A DNA stretch of 25,738 nt from an uncultured Lachnospiraceae bacterium (GTDB lineage Bacteria > Bacillota > Clostridia > Lachnospirales > Lachnospiraceae): contig CAJUKA010000058.1 of NCBI GenBank assembly GCA_910586585.1, forward strand, positions 1 through 25,738, in the 5' to 3' direction. Each line of letters begins with the position of its first letter. Position 1 is the first letter of the stretch. Below are positions 13,993 to 21,396 of the stretch, piece by piece. Both the position numbers and the translations under genes were made by a program. The notes under the pieces were generated by a model. The model was not told the origin of the DNA. It saw only the letters and a program-made list of their open reading frames with translations, and did not search any database.

Positions 13993-14415
13993 CTATAAAT
14001 ATTTTTTCAATTCTGAAATAATTTCCTCATATTCTGTTTCAGACAATGTTTTTCTCTTGGGGTCCATAGCAAACGTACTGCCCCATTCAAATTCATCTTC
14101 TTGATACTTAGGTACCAAATGAAAATGAAGATGATGCCCAGTATCACCGTATGCACCATAATTAACCTTATCTGGTGAAAATGCTTTGTGAATCGCCTCA
14201 GCAGCATGATTAACATCTGCAAAAAAAGCATTTCGTTCTTCTTCCGAAAGTTCTGTCATCTCACTGACATGATGTTTGCTTGCTACAATCACTCTTCCTT
14301 TATGACTTTGTTCCTTGAATAAATATACCTTTGAAGCATTTAATTCACATATTTTTATTCCAAATTTTGCTACAAGTTCACCTTCCATACAATATGAACA
14401 ATTTTTATCTATCAT
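13993..14415 (-). CDS. HIT-family nucleotide hydrolase/transferase
   Basis: A 140-residue cytosolic protein with the histidine triad H95-L-H97-F-H99-L-V (H97 is the expected nucleophile). The N-terminal CSYC (6-9) is typical of the zinc-containing HIT subgroup. The family hydrolyses dinucleoside polyphosphates or nucleoside phosphoramidates (Ap4A hydrolase, HinT); the exact substrate cannot be told. The tail after the triad is about 35 residues longer than in minimal HinT. ATG 14415 has AGGAG with 8-base spacing. It is 67 bases downstream of an unrelated small gene and possibly co-transcribed with it. Confidence 0.92.
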   Translation of the reverse strand: MIDKNCSYCMEGELVAKFGIKICELNASKVYLFKEQSHKGRVIVASKHHVSEMTELSEEERNAFFADVNHAAEAIHKAFSPDKVNYGAYGDTGHHLHFHLVPKYQEDEFEWGSTFAMDPKRKTLSETEYEEIISELKKYL

Positions 14416-14482
14416 ACGCTATTCTCCTAATCTATATAATGATGCACGCTCGAAAAAGAGCCTCCGAGAGCACATGAATTCC

Positions 14483-14782
14483 CTATGAGGACTGCTTCAG
14501 TTTCTGGAAATGACGTTCCAGAAGCGCTACTACCTCATCTTTGTCCTCCAGTTTATCCAATATCACACAAGTTCCAAAAAGATCGTCATATTGAAATAAC
14601 AACTTATATGGATCTCCTTTTATCATAAACTGGGCATCTCCTTCATAAGGCTGAAATAATTCTTTTCCCATCTCGTCGGCAATGCTCTTTGCCAGCAAAC
14701 GGATAGGTTCCGAGCCCCAACCGCTTGTTTCTATTACAATCCATCCATCTTCTTGTGTTATCATCTGAATCTTATATAGCAT
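14483..14782 (-). CDS. Unrecognised 99-residue soluble protein
   Basis: I do not recognise a family. The product has no membrane helix or signal peptide. It alternates predicted strands and helices, with a conserved-looking GWIVIETSGWGSEPIRLLAKSIADEMG opening and a helical, charged C-terminus (KDEVVALLERHFQKL). The frame is open to a TTG at 14806 that lies inside the terminator hairpin of the upstream operon. ATG 14782 is chosen because AGGAGG sits 8 bases before it. It lies just downstream of the eda terminator, so readthrough or a promoter inside the eda 3' end must drive it. Confidence 0.7.
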   Translation of the reverse strand: MLYKIQMITQEDGWIVIETSGWGSEPIRLLAKSIADEMGKELFQPYEGDAQFMIKGDPYKLLFQYDDLFGTCVILDKLEDKDEVVALLERHFQKLKQSS

Positions 14783-14804
14783 TTCCAAAGCCTCCTGTTT
14801 ATGC

Positions 14805-14838
14805 AATAAAACGCTGCCTAAATAGACAGCGTTTTATT
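14805..14838 (-). terminator. Terminator of the hexuronate operon
   Basis: Perfect 12-bp stem AATAAAACGCTG / CAGCGTTTTATT with a 10-nt loop, 17 bases past the eda stop codon. The 3' arm itself supplies the T-run on the minus strand. It is symmetrical enough to work on either strand. Confidence 0.8.
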
Positions 14839-14854
14839 ATTGTAGAATGGATGT

Positions 14855-15817
14855 CTATTTCTGTACAAGATGTACTGCAAATCCACCAATTTCTTCTTCC
14901 ATATAGATCGCTGTAAGTTTTCCATTCTTTACTACAGCCGTATCTTCAATAAACTTAACACCTTTGACAGATTCCAGATAGTTCTTTGCACGTGCTACGC
15001 TATTGGTGCCAATTGCAATATGCCCATTTGCACCGCGTCCTATTTTCTTCATAGCCTCAATTTCAATACCTGCGAAAATAGAGCTGTTTCCTACCTTCTT
15101 GGTAAAGCCAAACAATTCATCATATCTGGAAGCCACTGAATCTGCTGCTGCTTCATCCTCGCAGTTTACACCAATATGTCTGAGTTCAAAACCAAGCATT
15201 GTTCTTACTGCTTCTTCTGTAAGTTTCTGAATCTCATCATATTTTCCGGCAGCAACAAGATCTTTCTTTACCATCCAAGATCCGCCACATGCTATAATCT
15301 TGTCAAATGCAAGATACTCACAAATATTCTTTGCAGAAATGCCGCCTGTAGGCATAAATTTCATCTGTGTATAAGGAGCAGCCATAGACTTAATCATATT
15401 CAATCCGCCTGCTGCTTCTGCCGGGAAAAATTTTACAACTTCAAGTCCAAGCTCAATCGCCTGCTCTACATCAGAAGGATTTGCTGTACCAGGTGTTACA
15501 GGAACGCCTTTCTCAATGCAATACTTTACAATCTTTGGATTCAATCCTGGACTTACAATAAATTTAGCGCCTGCATTCACAGCACGATCAACCTGCTCTG
15601 TTGTAAGTACAGTACCTGCGCCAACCAGCATTTCAGGAAATTCACTTGCCATAATCCGAATAGACTCTTCGGCAGCAGCCGTTCTAAATGTAACCTCTGC
15701 ACAAGGAAGTCCGCCCTTCACCAAAGCTTCTGCCAATGGTTTTGCATCCTTTGCATCATCCAATACAACAACTGGAACGATACCAATTTTACTGATTTTC
15801 TCTAATACTTCGTTCAT
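14855..15817 (-). CDS. eda: KDPG aldolase fused to a C-terminal VOC-like domain
   Basis: Cleaves 2-keto-3-deoxy-6-phosphogluconate to pyruvate and glyceraldehyde-3-phosphate, the last step of the hexuronate route. Residues 1-210 are a complete class I aldolase barrel: E41 in CAEVTFRT, Schiff-base K129 in VVKFFPAEAAGG, and the phosphate loop MPTGGIS. Stand-alone enzymes end near 210; here about 110 residues follow. They begin FELRHIGVN and resemble a vicinal-oxygen-chelate (glyoxalase-like) fold with a GFAVHLVQ ending. The function of the extension is not clear. The frame opens seven codons earlier at 15838; ATG 15817 is preferred because GAGGG lies 6 bases before it and it matches family N-termini. 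Last gene of the operon, 44 bases after the SDR gene. Confidence 0.93.
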   Translation of the reverse strand: MNEVLEKISKIGIVPVVVLDDAKDAKPLAEALVKGGLPCAEVTFRTAAAEESIRIMASEFPEMLVGAGTVLTTEQVDRAVNAGAKFIVSPGLNPKIVKYCIEKGVPVTPGTANPSDVEQAIELGLEVVKFFPAEAAGGLNMIKSMAAPYTQMKFMPTGGISAKNICEYLAFDKIIACGGSWMVKKDLVAAGKYDEIQKLTEEAVRTMLGFELRHIGVNCEDEAAADSVASRYDELFGFTKKVGNSSIFAGIEIEAMKKIGRGANGHIAIGTNSVARAKNYLESVKGVKFIEDTAVVKNGKLTAIYMEEEIGGFAVHLVQK

Positions 15818-15861
15818 TTTTTCCCTCTTTTCATTCATATTGATAATTGTGACAACATAGG

Positions 15862-16665
15862 CTATTTCGGCTGTTTTCCAATATAAGCCAAAATACCACC
15901 ATCAACATATAAAATGTGTCCATTTACACCATTTGATGCATCTGATGCGAGAAATACCGCAGGTCCGCCGAGTTCATCTGGCTGCAGCCATCTGTTTGCA
16001 GGGGTCTTTGCACAAATAAATGTATCAAATGGATGTCTGCTGCCATCAGGCTGTCTTTCACGCAAAGGAGCCGTCTGAGGTGTTTCAATATAGCCAGGCC
16101 CAATACCATTGCACTGAATATTAAATTCACCATACTCAGAACAAATATTTTTGGTAAGCATCTTTAATCCGCCTTTTGCCGCTGCATATGCAGATACTGT
16201 TTCACGGCCAAGTTCTGACATCATGGAACAAATGTTTATAATTTTCCCATGTCCTTTTTTAATCATAGAAGGAATAACTGCTTTGGACACAATAAATGGA
16301 GCGTTTAAGTCAACATCTATAACCTGTCTGAATTCTGCTGCTGTCATTTCACACATTGGGATTCTCTTGATAATGCCTGCATTATTTACGAGAATATCTA
16401 TTACGCCAACTTCACTTTCAATTTTTGCCACCAATTCATTGACTGCATCTTCATTGGTAACATCACACACATATCCATGTGCATCAATGCCTTCTTCTTT
16501 GTATGATGCAATTCCCTTATCAACAAGTTCCTGTTTAATGTCATTAAATACAATTGTAGCACCTGCATTTGCCATTGCTTTTGCAATTGAAAAACCAATA
16601 CCATAAGAAGCACCTGTAACAAGTGCAATCTTTCCTTCTAATGAAAACGGATTTGTGTTCGTCAT
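15862..16665 (-). CDS. SDR dehydrogenase, gluconate 5-dehydrogenase / KduD-like
   Basis: A 267-residue classical short-chain dehydrogenase: cofactor motif TGASYGIG (17-24), NNAG (94-97), catalytic S147, Y160 and K164 (YAAAK). The NDI at the end of strand 2 (41-43) fits NAD(H) preference. The closest remembered family is gluconate 5-dehydrogenase / 2-dehydro-3-deoxy-gluconate 5-dehydrogenase (IdnO/KduD). In this operon KduD activity (diketouronate to KDG) is the natural guess because unsaturated galacturonate from pectin lyases enters there, but no KduI is present in the window. The start has AGGAGG at 9 bases. The 191-bp gap before it carries repeats and a palindrome. Confidence 0.88.
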   Translation of the reverse strand: MTNTNPFSLEGKIALVTGASYGIGFSIAKAMANAGATIVFNDIKQELVDKGIASYKEEGIDAHGYVCDVTNEDAVNELVAKIESEVGVIDILVNNAGIIKRIPMCEMTAAEFRQVIDVDLNAPFIVSKAVIPSMIKKGHGKIINICSMMSELGRETVSAYAAAKGGLKMLTKNICSEYGEFNIQCNGIGPGYIETPQTAPLRERQPDGSRHPFDTFICAKTPANRWLQPDELGGPAVFLASDASNGVNGHILYVDGGILAYIGKQPK

Positions 16666-16689
16666 CTTTTTGTTCCTCCTTATTATTTA

Positions 16690-16716
16690 GTCGCTGCGCG
16701 ACAGCTCTTAAGCTAA
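16690..16716. repeat. 27-bp direct repeat, copy 1
   Basis: Identical to 16807-16833 in the same orientation, 117 bp apart. It contains the hairpin GTCGC-TGC-GCGAC followed by an AGCTCTTAAGCT near-palindrome. It sits about 25 bases upstream of the SDR start codon, so it lies in the 5' region of that gene. Confidence 0.8.
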
Positions 16717-16801
16717 AGTCCCTTTGACGCACTCTCAGGAGAATAATTTTCATTCTTAAGTTCATTTCATTAAAATTATTCTCTTGCGTCTTCGTGACTT
16801 T
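16715..16801. repeat. Large nested inverted repeat between kdgK and the SDR gene
   Basis: Three nested pairs: AAAGTC 16715-16720 with GACTTT 16796-16801, GACGCA 16726-16731 with TGCGTC 16785-16790, and a perfect 12-bp pair GAGAATAATTTT 16739-16750 with AAAATTATTCTC 16772-16783 around a 21-nt loop. The transcript would form one long imperfect stem. It may be an mRNA-processing or stability element inside the operon, or a small mobile palindromic unit. Confidence 0.75.
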
Positions 16802-16806
16802 ATATC

Positions 16807-16833
16807 GTCGCTGCGCGACAGCTCTTAAGCTAA
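16807..16833. repeat. 27-bp direct repeat, copy 2
   Basis: Exact copy of 16690-16716, lying about 24 bases past the kdgK stop codon. Its GTCGC-TGC-GCGAC stem shares the 11-mer TCGCTGCGCGA with the hflX-upstream hairpin. Confidence 0.8.
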
Positions 16834-16856
16834 TATCTCTGTATTTTTATTATCTT

Positions 16857-17891
16857 TTAGCGTTGTACACGTCCGGAAGCATCGCCGCCTGCGAGCGTCT
16901 CCACTTCTTTTCTTGATACCAAGTTGTAATCGCCAGGAATGGTATGCTTCAATGCGGATGCAGCAACACCAAACTCCAATGCCGCCTTGAAATCCTTGCC
17001 ATCTAACAATCCACAAATGACACCGCCCGCAAAAGAATCACCGCCGCCTACACGGTCAATAATCGGATGGATTCTATATTCCTTAGAATGATAAAATTCT
17101 TTTGTATCTCTTGCATAAATACATGCGGACCAGCCATTATCAGAAGCAGAATGGCTTACTCTGAGTGAAGAAACACAGTACTCAAAGTTATAATCTGCAA
17201 TCATCTGTTCAAAAATAGACTGATAGCCAGCAAGTTCAAGATCACCACTTGTCACATTTGTATTTCCCGGCTTGTATCCTAATACTAATTCTGCGTCCTC
17301 TTCATTTCCAATACAGACATCAACATACTGCATAAGGTTTTTCATAACCTTTTGTGCTTTCTCAGATGACCATAATTTCTTTCTGAAATTCAAATCAACA
17401 GAAACTTTTACACCATGTTTTTTTGCAGCCTTTAACGCTTCTTCTGTAAGCACTGCTGCGGAATCAGAAACCGCTGGTGTAATGCCTGTAAAATGGAACC
17501 AGTCAGCACCCTCAAAAATCTTGTCAAAATCAAAATCAGCCGCTGTTGCTGTAGAGATTGAAGAATGTGCTCTGTCATATACTACCTTAGAGGGTCTCAT
17601 TGCTGAACCAGATTCCAAGAAGTAAATGCCAAGCCGTTCGCCGCACTTTGCAATATTGTCTGTGCCAACGCCATACTTTCTCAAAGATGCAATTGCACAT
17701 TCTCCCAGCTCATTGTCAGGAACCGCGGTTACAAAGCTTGCATCATGCCCATAATTTGCAAGCGACACAGCCACATTCGCCTCGCCACCGCCATAGTTGA
17801 TGTCAAACTCGTCTGCCTGAATAAATTTCTCGTTGTTGGGTGTCGAAAGTCTTAACATAATTTCACCCATTGTAACTACTTTTTTTGCCAT
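16857..17891 (-). CDS. kdgK: 2-keto-3-deoxygluconate kinase (PfkB/ribokinase family)
   Basis: Phosphorylates KDG to KDPG with ATP. The 344-residue protein has the PfkB N-terminal substrate loop (GGGEANVAVSLANYG near 33-47) and the C-terminal signature DRVGGGDSFAGG (279-290), with catalytic base D285. Neighbours uxaA and eda supply the reaction before and after it, which settles the substrate better than sequence alone; other PfkB sugar kinases look similar. The frame starts six codons earlier at 17909, but that ATG is part of the ribosome-binding sequence. ATG 17891 follows GGAGGA by 10 bases and begins MAKKVVTMGEIMLRL as in the family. Confidence 0.94.
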   Translation of the reverse strand: MAKKVVTMGEIMLRLSTPNNEKFIQADEFDINYGGGEANVAVSLANYGHDASFVTAVPDNELGECAIASLRKYGVGTDNIAKCGERLGIYFLESGSAMRPSKVVYDRAHSSISTATAADFDFDKIFEGADWFHFTGITPAVSDSAAVLTEEALKAAKKHGVKVSVDLNFRKKLWSSEKAQKVMKNLMQYVDVCIGNEEDAELVLGYKPGNTNVTSGDLELAGYQSIFEQMIADYNFEYCVSSLRVSHSASDNGWSACIYARDTKEFYHSKEYRIHPIIDRVGGGDSFAGGVICGLLDGKDFKAALEFGVAASALKHTIPGDYNLVSRKEVETLAGGDASGRVQR

Positions 17892-17948
17892 GATATTATT
17901 TTCCTCCATTTATTTTTTTGCATACGCTATTTTATTGTCCTATTCTAT

Positions 17949-19430
17949 TTACAAGGTCACACCCTGCTTAAAGATTGCCATATCATGAAATCCTGCAAGC
18001 TCACTTTTTACTTGTTTTCCAGAAGCGATTGCTACTACTTCATCAAACAGTCGCTTTCCTGCTGCATCCAAATCCTCACCTTCTGCAACCACTCCAGCAT
18101 TGAAATCAATCCAATTTTCTTTTTTGCCAGCAAGTCTTGAATTGCTTGAAATTTTCATCGTTGGTACTGGACATGCAAAGGGGGTTCCACGTCCAGTCGT
18201 AAATAGTACAATATGAGCACCGCTTGCTGCAAGTGCGGTTGATGCTACCAAATCATTTCCAGGTGCACTCAAAAGATTCAGACCAGATGTTTTTACCATT
18301 TCTCCATATGCAAGTACACCCTTCACAATCGCATTTCCTGATTTTTGTGTACAGCCTAAAGACTTGTCCTCAAGTGTAGAAATACCGCCTTTTTTATTAC
18401 CTGGTGATGGATTTTCATAAATTGTCTGATTATGACTCTTGAAATAATTTTTAAAATCATTGATCAAATCGACTGTCTTGTGGAACAGCTCTTCATTGGC
18501 GCAACGGTTCATAAGAATTGTTTCTGCGCCAAACATTTCTGGCACTTCTGTCAAAATCGTAGTGCCTTTTTTGCTTATCAGAATATCTGAAAACCGTCCA
18601 ACAGTAGGATTTGCTGTTATACCTGAAAATCCATCGCTTCCACCGCATTTCATACCAACGACAAGTTTTGATACGCTGATTGGTTCGCGTTGAAACTGCG
18701 CTGCATATTCCGCAAGCCCTTTTACAATCTCTACACCTTCTGCAATCTCGTCGTCACTATCCTGTGAAACAAGGAATTTCACTCGTTCAGCATCTATCTC
18801 ACCCAAGTATCCCTTCAAAACATCAATATTGCTGTTTTCGCAGCCAAGACCAAGTACAAGTACTCCGCCAGCATTGGGATGATTGATTAGATTGGCAAGA
18901 ATCTGCCTAGTATGTTCTTGATCTTCTCCCATTTGTGAACAGCCGTATGGATGAGGAAACGCACATACTGCCTCAATGTTTTCTCTGACAAGCTCCTTGG
19001 AAAGCTCTGCAATCTTACTTGCCACATTATTGACACAGCCAACTGTAGGAATAATCCAGATTTCGTTTCGGACACCGACTTTTCCATTTTTACGGTTATA
19101 GCCCATAAATGTGATATCTTCTGTATACTGTTCCTCTGCCAGATCTGGTTCATAACAGTATTCTAACAAATCCCCCAAACCTGTTTTAAGATTATGCGTA
19201 TGAATCCACTCACCTGCTTTTACAGCAGCTATTGTGTTTCCAATACGGAATCCATACTTGATAACGGGGGTCTGCTCTGGCATATCCACAAGCGCAAACT
19301 TATGACCTGCCGGAATTTCCATAACAGTTGTTATCTTTGTATCTCCCACATCAACGGTTGTATTTTCAGGAATTACATCGAGTGCTACAGCCACATTATC
19401 ATTTTCATTTATTTTAATAAAATTTGCCAT
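17949..19430 (-). CDS. uxaA: Altronate dehydratase
   Basis: Iron-dependent dehydration of D-altronate to 2-keto-3-deoxygluconate. The 493 residues comprise an N-terminal SAF domain (about 1-95, with WIHTHNLKT) and the large UxaA catalytic domain. The latter shows GYNRKNGKVGVRNE (109-122), the cysteine-containing AFPHPYGCSQMGEDQ, KCGGSDGFSG and TGRGTPFACPVPT. Both the SAF and the main domain are on one chain, as in E. coli, unlike split versions. The start has AAGGAAA about 6 bases upstream and lies 21 bases after the uxaB stop, so the two are co-transcribed. Confidence 0.96.
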   Translation of the reverse strand: MANFIKINENDNVAVALDVIPENTTVDVGDTKITTVMEIPAGHKFALVDMPEQTPVIKYGFRIGNTIAAVKAGEWIHTHNLKTGLGDLLEYCYEPDLAEEQYTEDITFMGYNRKNGKVGVRNEIWIIPTVGCVNNVASKIAELSKELVRENIEAVCAFPHPYGCSQMGEDQEHTRQILANLINHPNAGGVLVLGLGCENSNIDVLKGYLGEIDAERVKFLVSQDSDDEIAEGVEIVKGLAEYAAQFQREPISVSKLVVGMKCGGSDGFSGITANPTVGRFSDILISKKGTTILTEVPEMFGAETILMNRCANEELFHKTVDLINDFKNYFKSHNQTIYENPSPGNKKGGISTLEDKSLGCTQKSGNAIVKGVLAYGEMVKTSGLNLLSAPGNDLVASTALAASGAHIVLFTTGRGTPFACPVPTMKISSNSRLAGKKENWIDFNAGVVAEGEDLDAAGKRLFDEVVAIASGKQVKSELAGFHDMAIFKQGVTL

Positions 19431-19451
19431 ATTTCGTTTCCTTATTCTTAT

Positions 19452-20915
19452 TTAGAAATTTTTTTCCATTGCTTTTCTCATGCCAAGTGTTCTAATATCT
19501 TCAAGATAAGCTGTGACTGCATCTGCAAGACCTTCTGTCTGTGTCAGATCCTGGCCATGAAAATCTGTATTGCTAAGATATGCTTGTACAAACTCTGCGG
19601 AAGCTTTTTCACTGTTTGCTGCAAAGAATTCAAGCACTGCCATATCATCCATAATGTTGTATTCTTGTCCATCCCTGTGACCGATAAGCGCCTTTTCACG
19701 AATCTCATTTCCTGTATAAAATGCCATCAGTGCTGCAATTGAAAATGTCAAATGCTTTGGAAGCTCTCCGGTCCTCTCTTTATAAACCAATAATGATGGC
19801 AGGCATCTCGCTCTCCACTTTGAAACAGAATTGAGGGAAATTGAAAGCAAGGCATGTTTAATATATGGATTCTTGAATCTGCCATCTACCGCAGCAGCAA
19901 AGTCAAGCAAATCCTGCTTGGGCAAATCAAGTGTGGGAATTACTTCATCATAGATAGTTTTGTGCATGAAATCCCCAATCAATTCATCTTCCATAGATTC
20001 TCTTACATAATCATTACCAGCAAGATAAGAAGCAAGAACAAATGATGTATGGGCACCATTTAAAATACGAACCTTTCTCTGTTTATATGGTTTCTGATTG
20101 TCTGTAAATACAACCGGAAGTCCTGCATCTGGAAGCGGAAACTCTTTGCTGATATCTTTTGCACTTTCGATAACCCAGAGACCAAATGGCTCCGCTGTTA
20201 CCACGATATTGTCACGATATCCAAATTCTTTCCAAAGCTCCTCTGCGTCATCACGCGGATATCCTGTAACAATACGGTCAACAAGTGTAGATGTAAATAC
20301 ACAAGCATCGTCAAGCCATGAAAGAAATCCCTCTTCAAGGTACCAAAGTTTTGCAAAATTAACAACACATTCTTTTAAATGGATTCCGTTATCGTCAATC
20401 AGTTCAACTGGAAGCATCACAAGCCCCTTATCCGCAGCACCATTAAAATGTTTGTATCTTGTAAATAAGAATTTGCAAAGTTTTCCAGGATATGTCTTAG
20501 GAGGGTTAGCCTCAAATTTATCTGTTTCATCATAAACAATACCTGCTTCTGTCGTATTGGATACAATATATCTGAGGGAATCTAACTTGGCATAGTCACT
20601 GTATTTCTCATACTCTTCGTAGGCATCTACGATATCTGCAACGCTTGTTACTACTCTCTTGATTACTTTTGGCTCTCCATCAACAATACCTCTTAAACAT
20701 ACTGTGTATTGACAGTCTTGCTCATGAAACATATTGAGAATTCCAGCACCATCAATAGGTTTCACTAGAACAATATCTCCATCAAATTTCCCTTGTTCAT
20801 TTGCAATATCAATAAAATAGTCAACAAATGCACGTAAAAAATTGCCTTCTCCAAACTGAAGTACTTTAATGGGTCTTTCTTTTTTTTTGGTCTTTGCCGC
20901 GTTTAATAATTCCAT
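19452..20915 (-). CDS. uxaB: Tagaturonate reductase (altronate oxidoreductase)
   Basis: NADH-dependent reduction of D-tagaturonate to D-altronate in galacturonate breakdown. The 487-residue protein is a long-chain mannitol-dehydrogenase-type enzyme. The N-terminal Rossmann domain has VLQFGEGNFLRAF (18-30). The C-terminal helical domain holds the family's K-x-x-x-x-N-x-x-H-type catalytic segment in RKVRILNGAHTSFVL. This last feature and the context favour UxaB over the related fructuronate reductase UxuB. First gene of the operon: promoter at 21016-21044, start with AGGAGA at about 9 bases. Four related 14-mers upstream suggest a dedicated repressor. UxaC (uronate isomerase) is not in the window. 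Confidence 0.95.
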   Translation of the reverse strand: MELLNAAKTKKKERPIKVLQFGEGNFLRAFVDYFIDIANEQGKFDGDIVLVKPIDGAGILNMFHEQDCQYTVCLRGIVDGEPKVIKRVVTSVADIVDAYEEYEKYSDYAKLDSLRYIVSNTTEAGIVYDETDKFEANPPKTYPGKLCKFLFTRYKHFNGAADKGLVMLPVELIDDNGIHLKECVVNFAKLWYLEEGFLSWLDDACVFTSTLVDRIVTGYPRDDAEELWKEFGYRDNIVVTAEPFGLWVIESAKDISKEFPLPDAGLPVVFTDNQKPYKQRKVRILNGAHTSFVLASYLAGNDYVRESMEDELIGDFMHKTIYDEVIPTLDLPKQDLLDFAAAVDGRFKNPYIKHALLSISLNSVSKWRARCLPSLLVYKERTGELPKHLTFSIAALMAFYTGNEIREKALIGHRDGQEYNIMDDMAVLEFFAANSEKASAEFVQAYLSNTDFHGQDLTQTEGLADAVTAYLEDIRTLGMRKAMEKNF

Positions 20916-20955
20916 TTTGCTTTTCTCCTATCAATTTTTCAATTCTTTGGTTTTA

Positions 20956-20969
20956 TGTAACTGCTTTAT
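20956..20969. promoter_or_regulatory. Operator-like site 1 (half-matched), uxaB leader
   Basis: TGTAACTGCTT followed by TAT: on the other strand it matches 11 of 14 positions of the TGTAAGCAGTTACA site at 21344. It lies about 40-55 nt downstream of the inferred uxaB start point. Confidence 0.4.
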
Positions 20970-20996
20970 TTTTCGTTGTAAAATAGTTTCGTGCAT

Positions 20997-21010
20997 TGTA
21001 AGCACTTACA
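20997..21010. promoter_or_regulatory. Operator-like site 2 at the uxaB start point
   Basis: TGTAAGCACTTACA has perfect 6-bp arms around CA. The shape is that of LacI/GalR-family operators (CcpA cre sites have CG at the centre). It overlaps the predicted transcription start at about 21009, where bound repressor would block initiation. Confidence 0.6.
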
Positions 21011-21015
21011 TTTTC

Positions 21016-21044
21016 ATTTTATATCGTTTCATTCAGAAAGTCAA
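21016..21044 (-). promoter_or_regulatory. uxaB operon promoter
   Basis: Minus strand TTGACT (21039-21044), 17-bp spacer, TAAAAT (21016-21021). It gives a start near 21009 and a leader of about 95 nt. Confidence 0.7.
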
Positions 21045-21088
21045 CTGTCTTTTCACTACATTCTTCAAGACAAAGTAACAGTTCGTTA

Positions 21089-21299
21089 CAATTCACACTT
21101 ACGCCAGATTTCTCATATACTTACAACGATTTCGGTGTGAATTGCAACAATTGATGCACACAAAATGCTAAAAAGCACGCATTTTGGCGCTTGCTCCGAC
21201 GCCATGCAGCAAGTGCATGGCGCAGGTGTGAAAAGTAACAACAGTTCAGCCTTCGGCTTCCTGTTACAGGCGTCAAGCCATGTATAATCGCTTCGCGAT
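21089..21299. repeat. Multi-stem structured intergenic element
   Basis: Five separate inverted repeats in 210 bp: CAATTCACAC 21089-21098 with 21135-21144; CAAAATGC 21161-21168 with 21179-21186; CGCCATGCA 21200-21208 with 21214-21222; GTAACA 21235-21240 with 21262-21267 enclosing AGCC/GGCT; ATCGC 21287-21291 with 21295-21299. It may be a non-coding RNA, a BIME-like repeat cluster or a long leader. The identity is unknown. Confidence 0.55.
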
Positions 21300-21343
21300 G
21301 TCTTGATGCACCTTAATGTTATTCCACTCAAAACTATATTTGG

Positions 21344-21382
21344 TGTAAGCAGTTACATCTATTTTGTATGAAAGCAGTTACA
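21344..21382. promoter_or_regulatory. Operator-like sites 3 and 4, distal to uxaB
   Basis: TGTAAGCAGTTACA (21344-21357) and TGAAAGCAGTTACA (21369-21382) differ by one base, lie in the same orientation and start 25 bp apart. They are about 335-375 bp upstream of the uxaB start point. Weak boxes TTGAAT (21388-21393) and TACAAA (21363-21368), 19 bp apart, would place site 4 in the spacer and site 3 at the start point of a second promoter. Confidence 0.55.
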
Positions 21383-21396
21383 TTTTTATTCAATTG

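Larger units (their letters stand above)
20916..21396. other. 481-bp intergenic region upstream of uxaB
   Basis: Holds, from the uxaB side, two operator-like 14-mers, the uxaB promoter, a block of five stem-loops (21089-21299) and two more operator-like 14-mers ending next to the Mbeg1-like gene stop. A 72-codon frame (21331-21113, minus) runs through the stem-loops. It has no ribosome-binding site that I can see and its composition follows the stems, so it is not called as a gene. Confidence 0.6.

Noticed and set aside
15176..15805. 209-codon plus-strand frame over eda.
   Set aside because: Antisense shadow of the KDPG aldolase gene, with cysteine-rich low-sense composition and no ribosome-binding site.
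471..21087. Shared 13-mer GTAACAGTTCGTT at 471-483 (VanZ-like promoter) and 21075-21087 (upstream of uxaB).
   Set aside because: A few 13-mer matches are expected by chance in 25 kb of AT-rich DNA, and there is no palindrome at the first position.
21113..21331. 72-codon minus-strand frame upstream of uxaB as a protein gene.
   Set aside because: It lies wholly in stem-loop DNA, lacks a visible ribosome-binding site and has a composition set by the repeats; described as a structured element instead.
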